Numbered from the stretch's first letter, positions 53,012 through 63,505 are shown. The stretch is DNA of 64,000 nt from Hymenobacter cellulosilyticus (GCF_022919215.1 NZ_CP095046.1:868001-932000), one strand, 5' to 3'. Notes: a model not told the origin generated them from the letters alone. A program made the numbers and translations.

Positions 53012-56000
53012 TTACTGGCCGCCTTTCGCAGTATCGGCCGGAGCCGGGTCGGGAGTTTTGGCAGCCGGCTTTTTAGGCTTGCCAAAGAGGTTGCCCAGCG
53101 TTTGGGTAGCCTGCGACTTCAGCTTAGCCTGGGCCTCCAGGCGCTTCTTCTCGATTTCCTGGCGGGCCTTTTCCTCCAGCTCCAGGCGCTTCCGGTCCAG
53201 CTCCTTGCGGGCACTGTCCTGGGCCACCTGGCTGCGGGCGGCCAGCTTGAGCTTGGCGTCGTCTACCTTGCTTTGCACCACACTCTGCACTAAGCCTTTG
53301 GCTACATCCTTGGCCTGGGTTTTCACGCTGCCCGTGGTCAGGGCTACCTGGGGCGAAGTCATCGTCCCCCGATTTTGAGGCCCAGCGTGACGCGCTCCGT
53401 GCCTTTGATATCCTGCACGCCCGTGAGCTGGGTGAGCTTGGCATTCAGGGCGTTGCCTACTTTACCGGTCGGCACGTCGAGGGCCATGACGTACTCCAGG
53501 GCCCCACCGATGTTGGAAGAGCCGCCGAGCGTACTTTTCACCTGCCCCACGGTAAAGTCGAAGGGCTTCACGATGAAGTTGCCGTTGATGAGCTCCGCAG
53601 CCACGTCCTTGTTGTTCACGGCAAAGCTCTTGAGTTCCTGCAACTGGGTCAGGGAGCTAATCTTGCTCAGTACCGGCGAGGCGCCCACCGCGGCCCGGAT
53701 TACCTCAAACAAGCCCTTGCCGGTTAGGGTGCTGTACACCGGCATCATGTCCTGGCCCATTTCCCCGCTCACGTTGAAGTTGGTGGAGAAGATGCCTTCC
53801 ACCTGCGAGGCCAGCGGCACGAGCTTCTTCACCGAGTTGAAGGCGTTGAAGGCGTTCTGGAAGTTAAGGTTCTTGATGTTAAGGCCCAGGTTGAACTTGG
53901 GGTGAGCCAAGTCCTTGCTGGTGTAGCCGCCGGTAGTAGCAAAGCTGGCACCCAGCGTGTTAAATGTCAGCCCGTTGAGGTTCACGCCCTGGTCTCGCAC
54001 GGCCAGGGTGCCCTTCATGTTGTCGAGCTTGAGGTTGTCGTATACCACCTGGCCCACGTTGGCGTTCAGGGTCAGGTCGAAGAACTTGGGAATTTCGAGC
54101 ACCCCATCGGCCTGGGTGGGCGTGGCGGGAGCTTTGGCAACCGTAGCAGCGCCGGCGCTGGGCTTGCCGCTCACATTGTCCACCATCCACTCGTTCACGT
54201 TGAAGCGGCGCGAATTCACGTTCAGGTTGCCGCGCAGGCTCTGGCCGGGCGTAAACATATAGCCCATGTAGTTGGAAATCGTGCCCGAGGCCGCAATGTC
54301 CGACGAACCCACGAAACCGGTCATGTCGCGCAATACAATCTGGTCGTTGTTGAACGTGGCCGTGGCTTTGGTCACTTTCACCCCCTGGGGCAAGTCGGGG
54401 CTTTTGTAAGTCACGTTTTGGGCGTTCACCGTGCCCGAGGCCACCACGCTCTGGTAGCGGCCGGCTTCGATGTCGGCCATCTTGCCCTTGGCGGCCACGT
54501 TGCCGTTCAGACGGCCCGTCACAGTCATGCCTTCCAGCGGGAAAATCTTGGTCAGCTTGGTCAAATCCACAATACCCCGGATGTCGGCGTCGAAGATGGG
54601 CTTGTCGATATTCTGAGCGGCCACGCGGCCTTCGAGCGGCTCACCATCGAGCAGCATCCGAAACTGCGGGATGTCGATGCGGGTGTCATTGACCTGCCCA
54701 GTAGCATTTACTACCGTGCCGTTCAGCGTCAGGTTCTCAATCGGGGCCGGAAACTGCTTGCTCTTTACGTAGCCGTTGGTCAGGTTCATCTTGGCATTTA
54801 CCACCGGCATCTGGGTTTTAGAATACGTGCCTTTGCCGGTAGCGTCCACGAATAGCTTGCCGCGCAGGGTCAAGTCCTGCACCGGGTACACCTTCATCAT
54901 TTCGGCCAGGTCTACGTTGGCTTTCACTCGGCCGTCAATCTTCATCGGCTCCAGCCCGTCCACGATGACGTTGCCATCCACCGGGTTTTTGCCCAGGTCC
55001 AGGTGAAACTGTTTCACGTTGACTTTCACGTTGTTGGTAAAGCCCGAGGGGTTGTCCACGTTCATGTCCACGTTGATGTTGCGGGCCGCCTGCGGCAGTT
55101 GCGGGTAGTGAAACATGCCGTTCTTGATCTGCAGATTCACTCCGTAGCCCGGCATCTTCAGCTCGTTCTGCACGCCCTTGAAGTAGCCGTCGAAGGCTAC
55201 TTTGCCCTCGGCTTCCACGTCCTTAAACTGCTCGGTATACACGCCCGGCACCAAACTCAGAATGTTCTTGAAGTCGGTTTCCAGGGCCTTGAAGGTCAGG
55301 TCGTAGGTAATGTCGGTGGCGTTGGGCAAGCCGATGCTACCCTGGAACGAGGCCGGGAAATCGTTGAGCTGCACCTTGTTGTCTTTGAAGGTAAACAGCA
55401 TCTTACCCAGGTCCATGGCCAGGGTCACGTCGGCCGTCAGCTTCTTCTTCGAAACGTATTCGGTGCCGGCGTAAGTCATGGAAAGCTGCTCGGCCGTCGT
55501 TTGGCTTACCATGTCGAAGATGTTGCTGGCAAAGTCGCCCGAGCCCGAGTGGTTCAGCCCCCGCATCTCCATGCTGAAGGGAATGGTGCGGTCCTCGTAG
55601 CGTAGGTGCCCGTCGTTTACTTTCCATCCTTTAATAGCCAGGCTCACCTGGGAAGTATCCTGGCCCTGGGCCGCCGCGGCCGAATCCGAAATCATAATGT
55701 CCCAGTTGGCCCGGCCGCTTTTCAGTACTTTGGCGCTGATGTCGGGCTGGTCGAGCTCAATCGACCTAATCTTAATCTGCTCCCCACGCACCACGCTCAT
55801 CAAATCCATACCCACCCGGAAAGCGGGCAAGTAGGCCAGCGTATCGCGGGCAAACGAGTCCTTGCCAATCACGCGAAGCTGGTCGATGCTCAAAGCCAGG
55901 TCCGGAAACGTGCGGAACAAGCTCAGGCTGACATTGCCCGGGTCGTATTCCACTTTGGCATTCACGCGCTGGGCCAGTTGCTTGTCCAGGGCCTGCTTGA

Positions 56001-56088
56001 TTTTATCTTTAAATAAGATGGGCGTCAGGGCTACGGCTGCCACCAGCACGACCAGGAAGATCAGTAAGCCTAAAAAAAACTTGCGCAT
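53012..56088 (-). CDS. AsmA-like outer-membrane assembly protein with coiled-coil tail; frame break near 53368
   Basis: AsmA-family proteins are large, mostly beta-helical envelope proteins that bridge inner and outer membranes and move phospholipids. The corrected 1025-residue product begins with a membrane helix (MRKFFLGLLIFLVVLVAAVA), then VNAKVEYDPGNVSLSLFRTF, and ends in a DUF/AsmA2-type part. One extra base in the C run 53366-53370 (G on the coding strand) joins LGLKIGGTMTSPQVALTTGS. The tail has a Lys/Glu-rich coiled coil (ELDRKRLELEEKARQEIEKK). That tail is unusual for AsmA and might link the protein to a partner. A terminator lies downstream. Confidence 0.85.
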
Positions 56089-56341
56089 ATGAGTAAGGAA
56101 AAAACGAAGAAGGAGTCGGAGCGAAGCCGCAGTATACTCAGCTATTGACAAAAGTAGTGCAGAACTTACCGCCGGTTGGGCCCTGGGTCCGTAGTTTTCA
56201 GTAAATAGAGGGTAGCGCCACCGTCCCGACCACTACCATAAGCAACCTGCGTAGAAGATGGATAATTTTAACTGTTTAGTTCCAGCGCCCGGCAGCGGGC
56301 ATGTACGAAAACAGATGCGTAACGCGTTAAGGAAGTTGCTT

Positions 56342-57414
56342 ATGCGGACGTATCGTGTTTCTTCGGCGCGGGTTATAGGGTACCACCAGGGGCGGTGGCA
56401 GCCGCTGGCGGCTATAATGCTGGTGGCAGGCTGCGCTATGGCTGGCTCCGGGGCAGCCCAGGCCCAGGACTTGTACTTTGCCCAGCCCTACGCTACGCGC
56501 CTGCATACCAATCCGGCTTTTACCGGCCTGCTCGACGACTACAGCCTCACGCTCAGCTACCGCAACCAGTTCCCGACCCTGGCCGGCACGTTCCAAACCA
56601 GCCAGCTCGCCGCCGACTACCGTTTCCAGGACCAGACCAGTGCTGTGGGTGTGCTCCTGAACGTGGACCGCACTGGCAGTATTGGGTATACCCGTATTGA
56701 AGCGGGGAGCACCTACGCCTACCACGCCCGCCTCACGCCCCAGCTTAGCGTCAGCGCTGGTGCCCAGGCCAGCTACGGTAACCAGCGCATCAGCTACAAC
56801 AACCTCGTCTTCGGCGACCAAATCGACAACAACGGCACCGTGCAGGGTGGTACTCGCGAAGCTCTGGACTATGCTCCGGTCAGTTACCTTACGCTGGGTA
56901 CCGGCCTGCTAGTATATGGGGAGCGGTTCTGGTTCGGTCTGGCCGGGCATCACCTCAACCAGCCCGACCTGGGTTTCCGGACCCAAACCAAACTCCCCCT
57001 CCGATTGAACTTAAACGGGGGCTACAAGCATTACTTCGTGCGCAGTACCGTGAAGCAACAATACCGCGAAATCAGCCTTTCTCCTACCTTAAGCTACACC
57101 CGGCAGGGTGGCAGCCAGCGGGCCGAAGCCGGCCTCTACGCCGTGCTGACGCCCATCACGCTGGGCCTCCTCTACCGGGGGTGCCGCTGCCGGGTTCGCA
57201 GCAGCCCCAACAGATCCTGACGGCCCTCGCCGGGCTCAGTGTGGGGGCATTTCGGCTCGGTTATAGCTACGATGCAAGTCTGAGCGCGCTAAGTGCGGAT
57301 TTGGGTGGGGCGCACGAGGTATCGTTGAGCCTGCGACAGTTCGATTCGCTGGAAGCGGCCTGGCGCCGGTTGAAACGGCGTAATTACCCGTCAATTCCTT
57401 GCCCAGCGTTCTAA
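56342..57414 (+). CDS. PorP/SprF-family outer-membrane protein; frame break near 57179
   Basis: PorP/SprF proteins are type IX secretion outer-membrane barrels that help carry surface adhesins such as SprB. The corrected 357-residue product has a signal peptide (AMAGSGAAQAQ) and starts with DLYFAQPYATRLHTNPAFTG, the hallmark of the family, followed by DYSLTLSYRNQFPTLAGTFQ and LVFGDQIDNNG. One extra G in 57177-57181 restores LLYRGVPLPGSQQPQQIL and a C-terminus at 57414. ATG 56342 is chosen as the closest to the signal; upstream ATGs at 56258 and 56315 are possible. gldJ lies 68 bases downstream. Confidence 0.85.
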
Positions 57415-57482
57415 ATTTTCGTATTATTGCATCCAAATTGCCTTGCCTAAATCATTTTCTCTCAGGTAGTTTCAACTTGATC

Positions 57483-58736
57483 ATGAATTTTTCCAAGTAC
57501 CTGCGTTTTGCGGTCGTAGGAGCCTGCGCGCTGGCTTCCTGTAAGGGTGGCCCTCCCACAGCTACCAAGCCCGGTAAGTACAGCTCGACTACGGGCATTG
57601 AGTACAACACTGAAGAGGGCATGAAAGTGGCCGATTATCAGGGCATCCCTGAGGGTCCGGGCCTGGTGTTTATCGAAGGTGGCCGCACTGTCCTGGGTAC
57701 CCAGGAAGAGGACGTAACCATGTCGCACGACAACATCGAGCGGACCGTTACTATTGCTTCTTTCTACATGGATGAGGCCGAAGTGGCTAACATTCACTGG
57801 TTGGAGTATCTGCACTTTGTGCGCAAAGACTCGTCGGAGGAAATTTACCAGCGCGCCCTGCCCGACACAACCGTGTGGGCCCGGGAGCTGTCTTTCAACG
57901 ACCCTTACGTTGACTATTACCTGCGTTACCCCGGCTTCCGCTACTTCCCCGTAGTGGGCGTAAGCTGGCTGCAGGCCAACGATTACTGCACCTGGCGGAC
58001 CTCGAAAGTAAACGAGCGTCTGGCTATGGACTCTGATGATGGCGGAGGAAGCTCTAAAGGCGGTGGCTTGTTCGGCAAGAAGAAGAACAAAGACGGTGAT
58101 GCTGCGGAAGGTACTGATGCTGCTGGAGGCGTAAAAATCTCCATCGAGAACGGTAACACGCTGCCTAACTACCGTCTGCCTACTGAGGCCGAATGGGAAT
58201 ATGCTGCTCAGGCTCTGATTGGTACCCAGGAAGTTGGTAACGAAAACCAGGAAAATAAGCGGATTTATCCTTGGGATGGTCGTCAGGTGCGGAACCCCTA
58301 CGGCAAGAACATGGGTACCTTCCTGGCTAACTTCAAGCGCGGCCGCGGTGACTATGCCGGTATTGCTGGTAGCCTGAATGACGGCGCCATGATTACGGAG
58401 TACGTATACGCCTACCCACCAAACGACTATGGCCTGTACAACATGTCGGGTAACGTAAACGAATGGGTACAGGACATCTACCGTCCGCTGTCGTTCGAAG
58501 ACGTGGAAGACCTGAACCCCTTCCGTCGTAACGGCTTCTTGGACCCCTCCGAGAAATACGACAAGAAGAACTACCAGTCGCTGATCGACGACCACGTGCG
58601 GGTGTACAAAGGCGGCTCGTGGAAAGACGTAGCTTACTGGCTGTCGCCCGGTACGCGTCGTTTCATGGCTGAAGATTCGGCCACGGCAGCTATCGGCTTC
58701 CGTTGCGCTATGATCAACGCCGGCTCGAACAAGTAA
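57483..58736 (+). CDS. gldJ: gliding-motility lipoprotein GldJ (SUMF1-like)
   Basis: GldJ is an outer-membrane lipoprotein needed for type IX secretion and gliding. The 417-residue protein has a lipobox (LASC, Cys20), then a formylglycine-generating-enzyme-type fold: GPGLVFIEGGRTVLGTQEED, IASFYMDEAEVANIHWLEYL, DTTVWARELSFNDPYVDYYL, YFPVVGVSWLQANDYCTWRT, and GLYNMSGNVNEWVQDIYRPL. These are more like GldJ than GldK. A Ser/Gly/Lys insertion, GGGSSKGGGLFGKKKNKDGD, interrupts the domain (about residues 183-210). Codon use differs slightly from neighbours (more T-ending codons), as in highly expressed genes. Terminator at 58787. Confidence 0.88.
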   Translation: MNFSKYLRFAVVGACALASCKGGPPTATKPGKYSSTTGIEYNTEEGMKVADYQGIPEGPGLVFIEGGRTVLGTQEEDVTMSHDNIERTVTIASFYMDEAEVANIHWLEYLHFVRKDSSEEIYQRALPDTTVWARELSFNDPYVDYYLRYPGFRYFPVVGVSWLQANDYCTWRTSKVNERLAMDSDDGGGSSKGGGLFGKKKNKDGDAAEGTDAAGGVKISIENGNTLPNYRLPTEAEWEYAAQALIGTQEVGNENQENKRIYPWDGRQVRNPYGKNMGTFLANFKRGRGDYAGIAGSLNDGAMITEYVYAYPPNDYGLYNMSGNVNEWVQDIYRPLSFEDVEDLNPFRRNGFLDPSEKYDKKNYQSLIDDHVRVYKGGSWKDVAYWLSPGTRRFMAEDSATAAIGFRCAMINAGSNK

Positions 58737-58786
58737 TCTGAGCTTCGGCTTCGACCGGGTATTTCAGACGATTACCTCAAATGCAG

Positions 58787-58812
58787 AAAGGCTACCCAAA
58801 CGGGTGGCCTTT
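58787..58812 (+). terminator. intrinsic terminator of gldJ
   Basis: AAAGGC.ACCC pairs with GGGT.GCCTTT, followed by T-rich sequence. Confidence 0.7.
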
Positions 58813-58887
58813 CTTGTTTATGCCTTGCTCGGAATGTGCACGATACTAAGCGGGCAACACCGGGCCCTCCCAATAAAAAAACCTGAG

Positions 58888-59588
58888 TCAGTGCTCAGCG
58901 CAGGCAATAGTGGCAATGCTGACGGCCCGGCACCCAGCCGCAAGTAATGCCGCGGCGCAGGCTTCGAGCGTGGCCCCGTGGTCAGCACATCATCAACTAC
59001 CAGCACATGCTTGCCTGTGACGGTGTGGGGCTCGGCTACTTCAAAGACTGTGGCTACGTTTTGCCAGCGCTGGGTGCGGTTCTTACGGGTTTGGGAATCG
59101 GTGTACTCGGTGCGCCGCAGGGTGGTAGCATGCCACGGCACGGCGAGGCCAGCCGCCAGCCCCTCGGCAAAACTGTCGGACTGGTTGAAGCCGCGCTGCG
59201 CCAGCTTGCGCTGGTGCAACGGGACGGGCACGATAAGATCGAACTCGGTGTGCAGGTCCTGGCTGGCAAGCTCTGCCCCGTACCAACGGCCCAGGGTTTG
59301 TCCAACTTCGCGCTGTCCTTGGTACTTGAGTTGATGCAACAAGTGCTGAACCCGGCCCCGGCGCAAAAAACGCAGGTAGCTCAGGGCGTGCGTCAACGGG
59401 ACTTTGCCCCAGAAGCGGCGGGCAAGAGGATTTTGACTGGCGGGCAGCTTATGATAGTCAGTGTAGGGGAGCTGCGCCCGACACTGCGTGCAGATATCGT
59501 CTTCACCCCGCATCAGGGACTGGGAACAGGCCAAGCAGGTCTGGGGAAAAACCAAAGCCGTCAAATCGACCAGGAAAGCAGGTAGCAT
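58888..59588 (-). CDS. comF: ComF-family phosphoribosyltransferase; frame break near 58975
   Basis: ComF proteins have a Cys-rich N-terminus and a phosphoribosyltransferase fold and aid DNA uptake in some bacteria. The corrected 233-residue product starts MLPAFLVDLTALVFPQTCLA and has zinc-type cysteines (CLACSQ, CTQC), DLIVPVPLHQRKLAQRGFNQ and the PRPP loop HVLVVDDVLTTGATLEACAA. Frame one goes astray at TTGPRSK; adding one base to the CCCC run 58974-58977 gives LTTGATLEACAAALL and a stop at 58888. ATG 59588 chosen; an upstream start at 59660 has no support. Confidence 0.88.
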
Positions 59589-59771
59589 AATAGAAGAAAT
59601 AAGGCAGGTAACAATAAAAGATAAGCCGGCAAAAGGTACGGATTTATCCGGCACCGCCACCGTAAAAAACGGTAGATGAGCCTACTAGCTAGGCAGCGCT
59701 GAAGAAGCAGCGGCAGCAGGCGACTTTTGTAGCTACTTTCGTGTTTATAGCCCAGATCTTACCCCTTTACC

Positions 59772-60149
59772 ATGAGCCAAGTCACGGAGTTTAATGAGTA
59801 CCGCCAGCGCATGAATGAGAAAATCATGGCGGCTGACAACAAGGTCATCAAGCGGTTTTTCAACCTCGATACCAACACCTACCAGGCCGGCGCCCTGGAC
59901 GTGAAAACCAAGGAAATGCTGGGCCTGGCCTGTTCCATGGTGCTGCGCTGCGACGACTGCATCAAGTACCACTTGGGCAAGTGCCACGAGGAAGGCCTCA
60001 ACGACGAGGAAATCTACGAGGTGTTTGCCATTGCCAACCTGATTGGGGGCAGCATCGTAATTCCGCACTTCCGCCGGGCCGTGGAGTACTGGGAAATACT
60101 CAAGGAGGAGGCTGGCCCGTTGGCGCCCCCACACCACCACGACGCGTAA
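59772..60149 (+). CDS. carboxymuconolactone decarboxylase (AhpD-like) family protein
   Basis: The 125-residue protein has the alpha-helical AhpD/CMD fold with the redox motif CDDC in MVLRCDDCIKYHLGKC, and DVKTKEMLGLACSM before it. Members reduce peroxide-linked partners or act in aromatic degradation. There is no partner peroxiredoxin here. The stop is 2 bases before the next ATG, so the two genes are probably cotranscribed and coupled. Confidence 0.88.
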   Translation: MSQVTEFNEYRQRMNEKIMAADNKVIKRFFNLDTNTYQAGALDVKTKEMLGLACSMVLRCDDCIKYHLGKCHEEGLNDEEIYEVFAIANLIGGSIVIPHFRRAVEYWEILKEEAGPLAPPHHHDA

Positions 60150-60151
60150 CC

Positions 60152-60520
60152 ATGCCCCTGCACACGGACGAAACCGAAGCGCAGTTTGAGGCCCGCTGGT
60201 GGCAGCTCATGAATGAGATGCGCGCCCGGTTCGGTAAAAAGCCTGATTTGAATGCGCTGCTGCTGTTAATTGGTGTGCAGGAGCTGGGCCAGGGAGCCGG
60301 GCCTTTCACGAAAGAGCAGAAGCAGGACCTGATGCACATTGCCACCTGCCGGCTGTTCAGCCTGTCGGGGCACTACGAGCTCGACCATGTGGACGAGGAG
60401 GGCTGGCCGCACTACCGGCTGGTGCGGCCCGTGCCGTTTGCCAACCTGAAAGAGCAGGAGCGGATGCTCAAGTGGCACATGCTGGAGTATTTTGACGCTT
60501 TCATGAAGGAAGACGAGTAA
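60152..60520 (+). CDS. conserved hypothetical protein
   Basis: The 122-residue acidic soluble protein opens MPLHTDETEAQFEARWWQLM and contains KKPDLNALLLLIGVQELGQG and YELDHVDEEGWPHYRLVRPV. No domain name comes to mind, but the sequence reads like a conserved Bacteroidota protein. It is tightly linked to the CMD gene (2-base gap), so the functions may be connected. ATG 60152 chosen because the longer upstream frame overlaps the CMD gene. Confidence 0.7.
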   Translation: MPLHTDETEAQFEARWWQLMNEMRARFGKKPDLNALLLLIGVQELGQGAGPFTKEQKQDLMHIATCRLFSLSGHYELDHVDEEGWPHYRLVRPVPFANLKEQERMLKWHMLEYFDAFMKEDE

Positions 60521-60601
60521 CCAGGCTCCGCTTGCCAAACAGGGCGTAACGCGTTGTTTGTAAACCGGACACGTACTCGCCTACCAACCTTATTTTTGTC
60601 T

Positions 60602-61366
60602 GTGAAAATCATCACCTACAACGTCAATGGTTACCGCTCAGCTCTTAGCAAAGGCTTGCTGGACTGGGTAAAGGAAGCCAATCCGGACGTGCTGTGCCTG
60701 CAGGAAATCAAGGCGGGCACTGCGCCGCTGGACGTGGCCGGCTTCGAAGCGCTGGGCTATCAGGCTTATCTGTATCCGGCCCAGAAACCAGGCTATAGTG
60801 GCGTGGCTACGTTTACCAAAATAGCGCCGCTGCACGTGGCCTACGGCTGTGGCACGGAGTGCTACGACCTGGAAGGAAGGGTGCTGCGCCTGGATTTTGC
60901 CGATTGCTCGGTGCTGAACGTGTACATGCCTTCGGGCACGAGCAGTGAGGAGCGGCAGGCGTTTAAGGTGGAGTGGCTGCACTTTTTCCGCCGCTATATC
61001 GACCAAATAAAAGGAAGCGTACCGCCGCTGATTATTGGGGGCGACTACAACTGCTGCCAGACCGATATTGACCTGCACAATCCTAAAGCCAATCAGAAAA
61101 GCCCGGGCTTCACGCCGGAAGAGCGGGCTTGGTTTGCCGACTTTCTGGCCGACGGCTTCGTGGACTCCTTCCGCCATCACCACGGCGACGCCCCGGGGCA
61201 CTACTCGTGGTGGACGTTTCGAGCCGGAGCCCGGGCCCGTAACGTGGGCTGGCGTCTCGACCACCTCCTGGCAGACCAGACCCTGCAGCCACGCATTGCC
61301 GATGCCGGCCTGCTACCCGATGTAGTACACTCCGACCACTGCCCGGCTTTCGTGAAACTCAGTTAG
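60602..61366 (+). CDS. xth: exodeoxyribonuclease III / AP endonuclease
   Basis: Exonuclease III cleaves at abasic sites and degrades 3' DNA ends in base excision repair. From GTG 60602 the 254-residue protein opens VKIITYNVNGYRSALSKGLL and has the metal-binding Glu of VLCLQEIKAG, VYMPSGTSSEERQ, IIGGDYNCCQTDIDLHNPKA, then RLDHLLA and HSDHCPAFVKL. A TATTTTTG box (60591-60598) lies only 3 bases upstream of the GTG, so the mRNA may be leaderless or initiate elsewhere. The frame has an earlier in-frame TTG (60554), which I reject. Confidence 0.93.
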   Translation: MKIITYNVNGYRSALSKGLLDWVKEANPDVLCLQEIKAGTAPLDVAGFEALGYQAYLYPAQKPGYSGVATFTKIAPLHVAYGCGTECYDLEGRVLRLDFADCSVLNVYMPSGTSSEERQAFKVEWLHFFRRYIDQIKGSVPPLIIGGDYNCCQTDIDLHNPKANQKSPGFTPEERAWFADFLADGFVDSFRHHHGDAPGHYSWWTFRAGARARNVGWRLDHLLADQTLQPRIADAGLLPDVVHSDHCPAFVKLS

Positions 61367-61388
61367 CCAGCCTTTTTACATGCCAACC

Positions 61389-61425
61389 GGCCCCGGCTTT
61401 GCTCAACAGGAGCAGCGCCGGGGCC
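61389..61425. terminator. hairpin between xth and the oxidoreductase gene
   Basis: GGCCCCGGC (61389-61397) pairs with GCCGGGGCC (61417-61425) and is followed by an AT-rich stretch. It may serve both convergent genes. Confidence 0.65.
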
Positions 61426-61446
61426 AGTTATTTTAGTTGGCCACAG

Positions 61447-62709
61447 TTAAGAGGCCAGTAGGGCTTCCGCTACTTCCCGGCCCGTAGCCATAGCCGCGTT
61501 CAGGGACGGATAGGCGGTGTAGTCGCCGCAGCGGTACAGGTTTTGGGCCAGCTGCAAGGGCTGGTGCGGAGGCTGCCCGCCGGGGTACACAGGCAGGGCC
61601 TGGGGAATATGGTAGGTGCGCAGGTGCTGCCAGCGCCGGGCTTCAGGGCCAAACCAAATAGCCAGATCCTCGCGCAGATACGTCGTAAGCTCAGCCTCGT
61701 CCAGTCCCTGGCTGCCGTGGGTGCTGACGGAAATCAGTGTGCGGCCCGCCGGGGCATAGTCCGGCGCGACGTGGCTGGTAAAGGCCACATTGTGGGCCAG
61801 AGTGTTGGGCGCGGCGTTTATGCGCAGCAGCTTATCGGCCTTCACCGGCGACTGGTCGGCGGCAAAGTAGGTGCAGGTCGTGCGGCGCCAGGCGGTGGGA
61901 AAGCTGAGCCGGGACGTGGGCAACAGTCGGGCTGCTGCTTCGCCATCGGTGGCTACTACCACGGCCGCGGCTTGCAGGGTTTCGCCCGAGGCCAGCTGCA
62001 CGGTGTTGCCTTGAATGCTGGCAACGGGCGTTTGGAGCCGGATGCTGCCAACGGGCAGGCGGGCGGCCAGTTGTTCGGGAATCTGCTGTATGCCCAGGGC
62101 CGGAATGGCCGCGTCGCCTTCCACGAACTGCTTGAACACGAACTCGAAAAAGTTGCTGGCTGTGCTCAGGCCGCGGTCTAGGTACACCCCGCCGAAAAAG
62201 GGGCGGAAAAATGAGTCGATGATCTGCTCACTCCAGCCGTTTTGACGCAGATAGGTCAGCGTATCGGTCGAGGGAAAGTTGAGCAGTTCCTGGTTGGTGC
62301 TGGTCTTTACCCGCTTGGCCAGGGCCAGGATGCGCAGCTTATCGGCCAGGGTGCCAATGGGCGAAGTCAGGGCCGAAAAAGCGGCCAGGGGCTGATCCAG
62401 CGGATTCACCAGGGTCGTCTGCCGGCCGTCGGCCAGCCGGATGGCAGCTCCCGAGCGGAAGGCTTTCAGCTGCAAGACTCCATAATCCAGCAGGCGCTGC
62501 ACCTCGGGGTAGCGGGTCTGGAGCACCTGAAAGCCCCGATCAAGGCGGAAGCCTTCGGGCGTAACGTCGGTGCGCACCCGGCCGCCCACGGCATCGGCCG
62601 CCTCGAGGACCAGCACCGGCCGGCCCGCGCGGTGCAGATAGTTGGCGCAGGTGAGGCCGGCCATTCCGGCCCCGATAATGATGATAGGAGTAGCTGAAGT
62701 CTGGCTCAT
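61447..62709 (-). CDS. FAD-dependent amine oxidase family oxidoreductase
   Basis: The 420-residue flavoprotein starts with the dinucleotide-binding motif PIIIIGAGMAGLTCANYLHR and EAADAVGGRVRTD, and ends with YRCGDYTAYPSLNAAMATGR, the second FAD block. The central substrate region is like protoporphyrinogen oxidase or carotenoid-desaturase relatives. Carotenoid or amine substrates are possible, but no partner gene is adjacent. Well-formed and intact frame. Confidence 0.85.
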   Translation of the reverse strand: MSQTSATPIIIIGAGMAGLTCANYLHRAGRPVLVLEAADAVGGRVRTDVTPEGFRLDRGFQVLQTRYPEVQRLLDYGVLQLKAFRSGAAIRLADGRQTTLVNPLDQPLAAFSALTSPIGTLADKLRILALAKRVKTSTNQELLNFPSTDTLTYLRQNGWSEQIIDSFFRPFFGGVYLDRGLSTASNFFEFVFKQFVEGDAAIPALGIQQIPEQLAARLPVGSIRLQTPVASIQGNTVQLASGETLQAAAVVVATDGEAAARLLPTSRLSFPTAWRRTTCTYFAADQSPVKADKLLRINAAPNTLAHNVAFTSHVAPDYAPAGRTLISVSTHGSQGLDEAELTTYLREDLAIWFGPEARRWQHLRTYHIPQALPVYPGGQPPHQPLQLAQNLYRCGDYTAYPSLNAAMATGREVAEALLAS

Positions 62710-62818
62710 AGCTCCCTCAACTGCCAGAGCCGGGGTAAGGTTGAGGTCAAAATCAGGCGGGCACTGCAGAACTGGCTTCCTTAGCCAACTAACACAAAGA
62801 TGATGAACGTTTTACAGG

Positions 62819-63505
62819 CTAAAATAGCGGCTTGCGGGGCTTCATCACCTTGCGGGTTTTCATGGTATAAAACTCCGCAATGCCGTTGCGGGCAAAGCTT
62901 ACGCGCCACACGCCCATGGCGTCGCCGAGCTTATAGCCCACGGCCTGATCCTGCGGGTACTGCTTTTTGATCAGGACATAGTCGGCAGCCGCAATGTCTT
63001 TCCCAACTTCCCCGTGGCAGCGCAGGCACTGGGCGTCGCTGAGCAGAATGGGCCGCTGATACTCAAACACATCTGCTGTGAGCCGTTTGATAAGCCGGGT
63101 CGTATCGGGGCGCAGCTCGGTAGCAGATAACGGGGCCTGATTCTGCGGGTTGCGGGGGCGAGACGAAAGCCGGCCCGGCGTAGCCAGTAGCACCAGGGCC
63201 AGCGAATCGGTGGAGGCGTAGGATTCGGGGCGGCAGTAAGGCAGGGCCGCTGCTACGCCGCCGGCCTGCAGTTGCTCAGCCAGCAGGCGGCGCAGTTCCC
63301 GGTCGGCCTGGCCGGTGAGCGAGTCGCCGGCCCAGCGGGTAGCCCGCAGAAAGTCGGCCGGCAGAATGCGCTTTACGGCCATATTTTCTAGGGTCGTGGC
63401 AATCTGCTTTCCGTTTTCGATGTGCTCAATCTGGTCGGGCCGGCAGCCGGCCAATAGGCTCAACGCCAGTACAGCGGAGAATAACGCGGGAAAAGCAGGA
63501 CGCAT
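62819..63505 (-). CDS. DUF3365 haem-binding lipoprotein
   Basis: The 228-residue product has a lipobox (LSLLAGC, Cys21), then a DUF3365-type (Tll0287-like) domain of mainly helices, including ATTLENMAVKRILPADFLRA, and a c-type haem motif Cys-x-x-Cys-His (CLRCHG, about residue 165). Covalent haem on an exported lipoprotein suggests a redox or signalling sensor in the periplasm. The last residues (FARNGIAEFYTMKTRKVMKP) close the domain. It is not linked to obvious electron-transport genes. Confidence 0.82.
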   Translation of the reverse strand: MRPAFPALFSAVLALSLLAGCRPDQIEHIENGKQIATTLENMAVKRILPADFLRATRWAGDSLTGQADRELRRLLAEQLQAGGVAAALPYCRPESYASTDSLALVLLATPGRLSSRPRNPQNQAPLSATELRPDTTRLIKRLTADVFEYQRPILLSDAQCLRCHGEVGKDIAAADYVLIKKQYPQDQAVGYKLGDAMGVWRVSFARNGIAEFYTMKTRKVMKPRKPLF

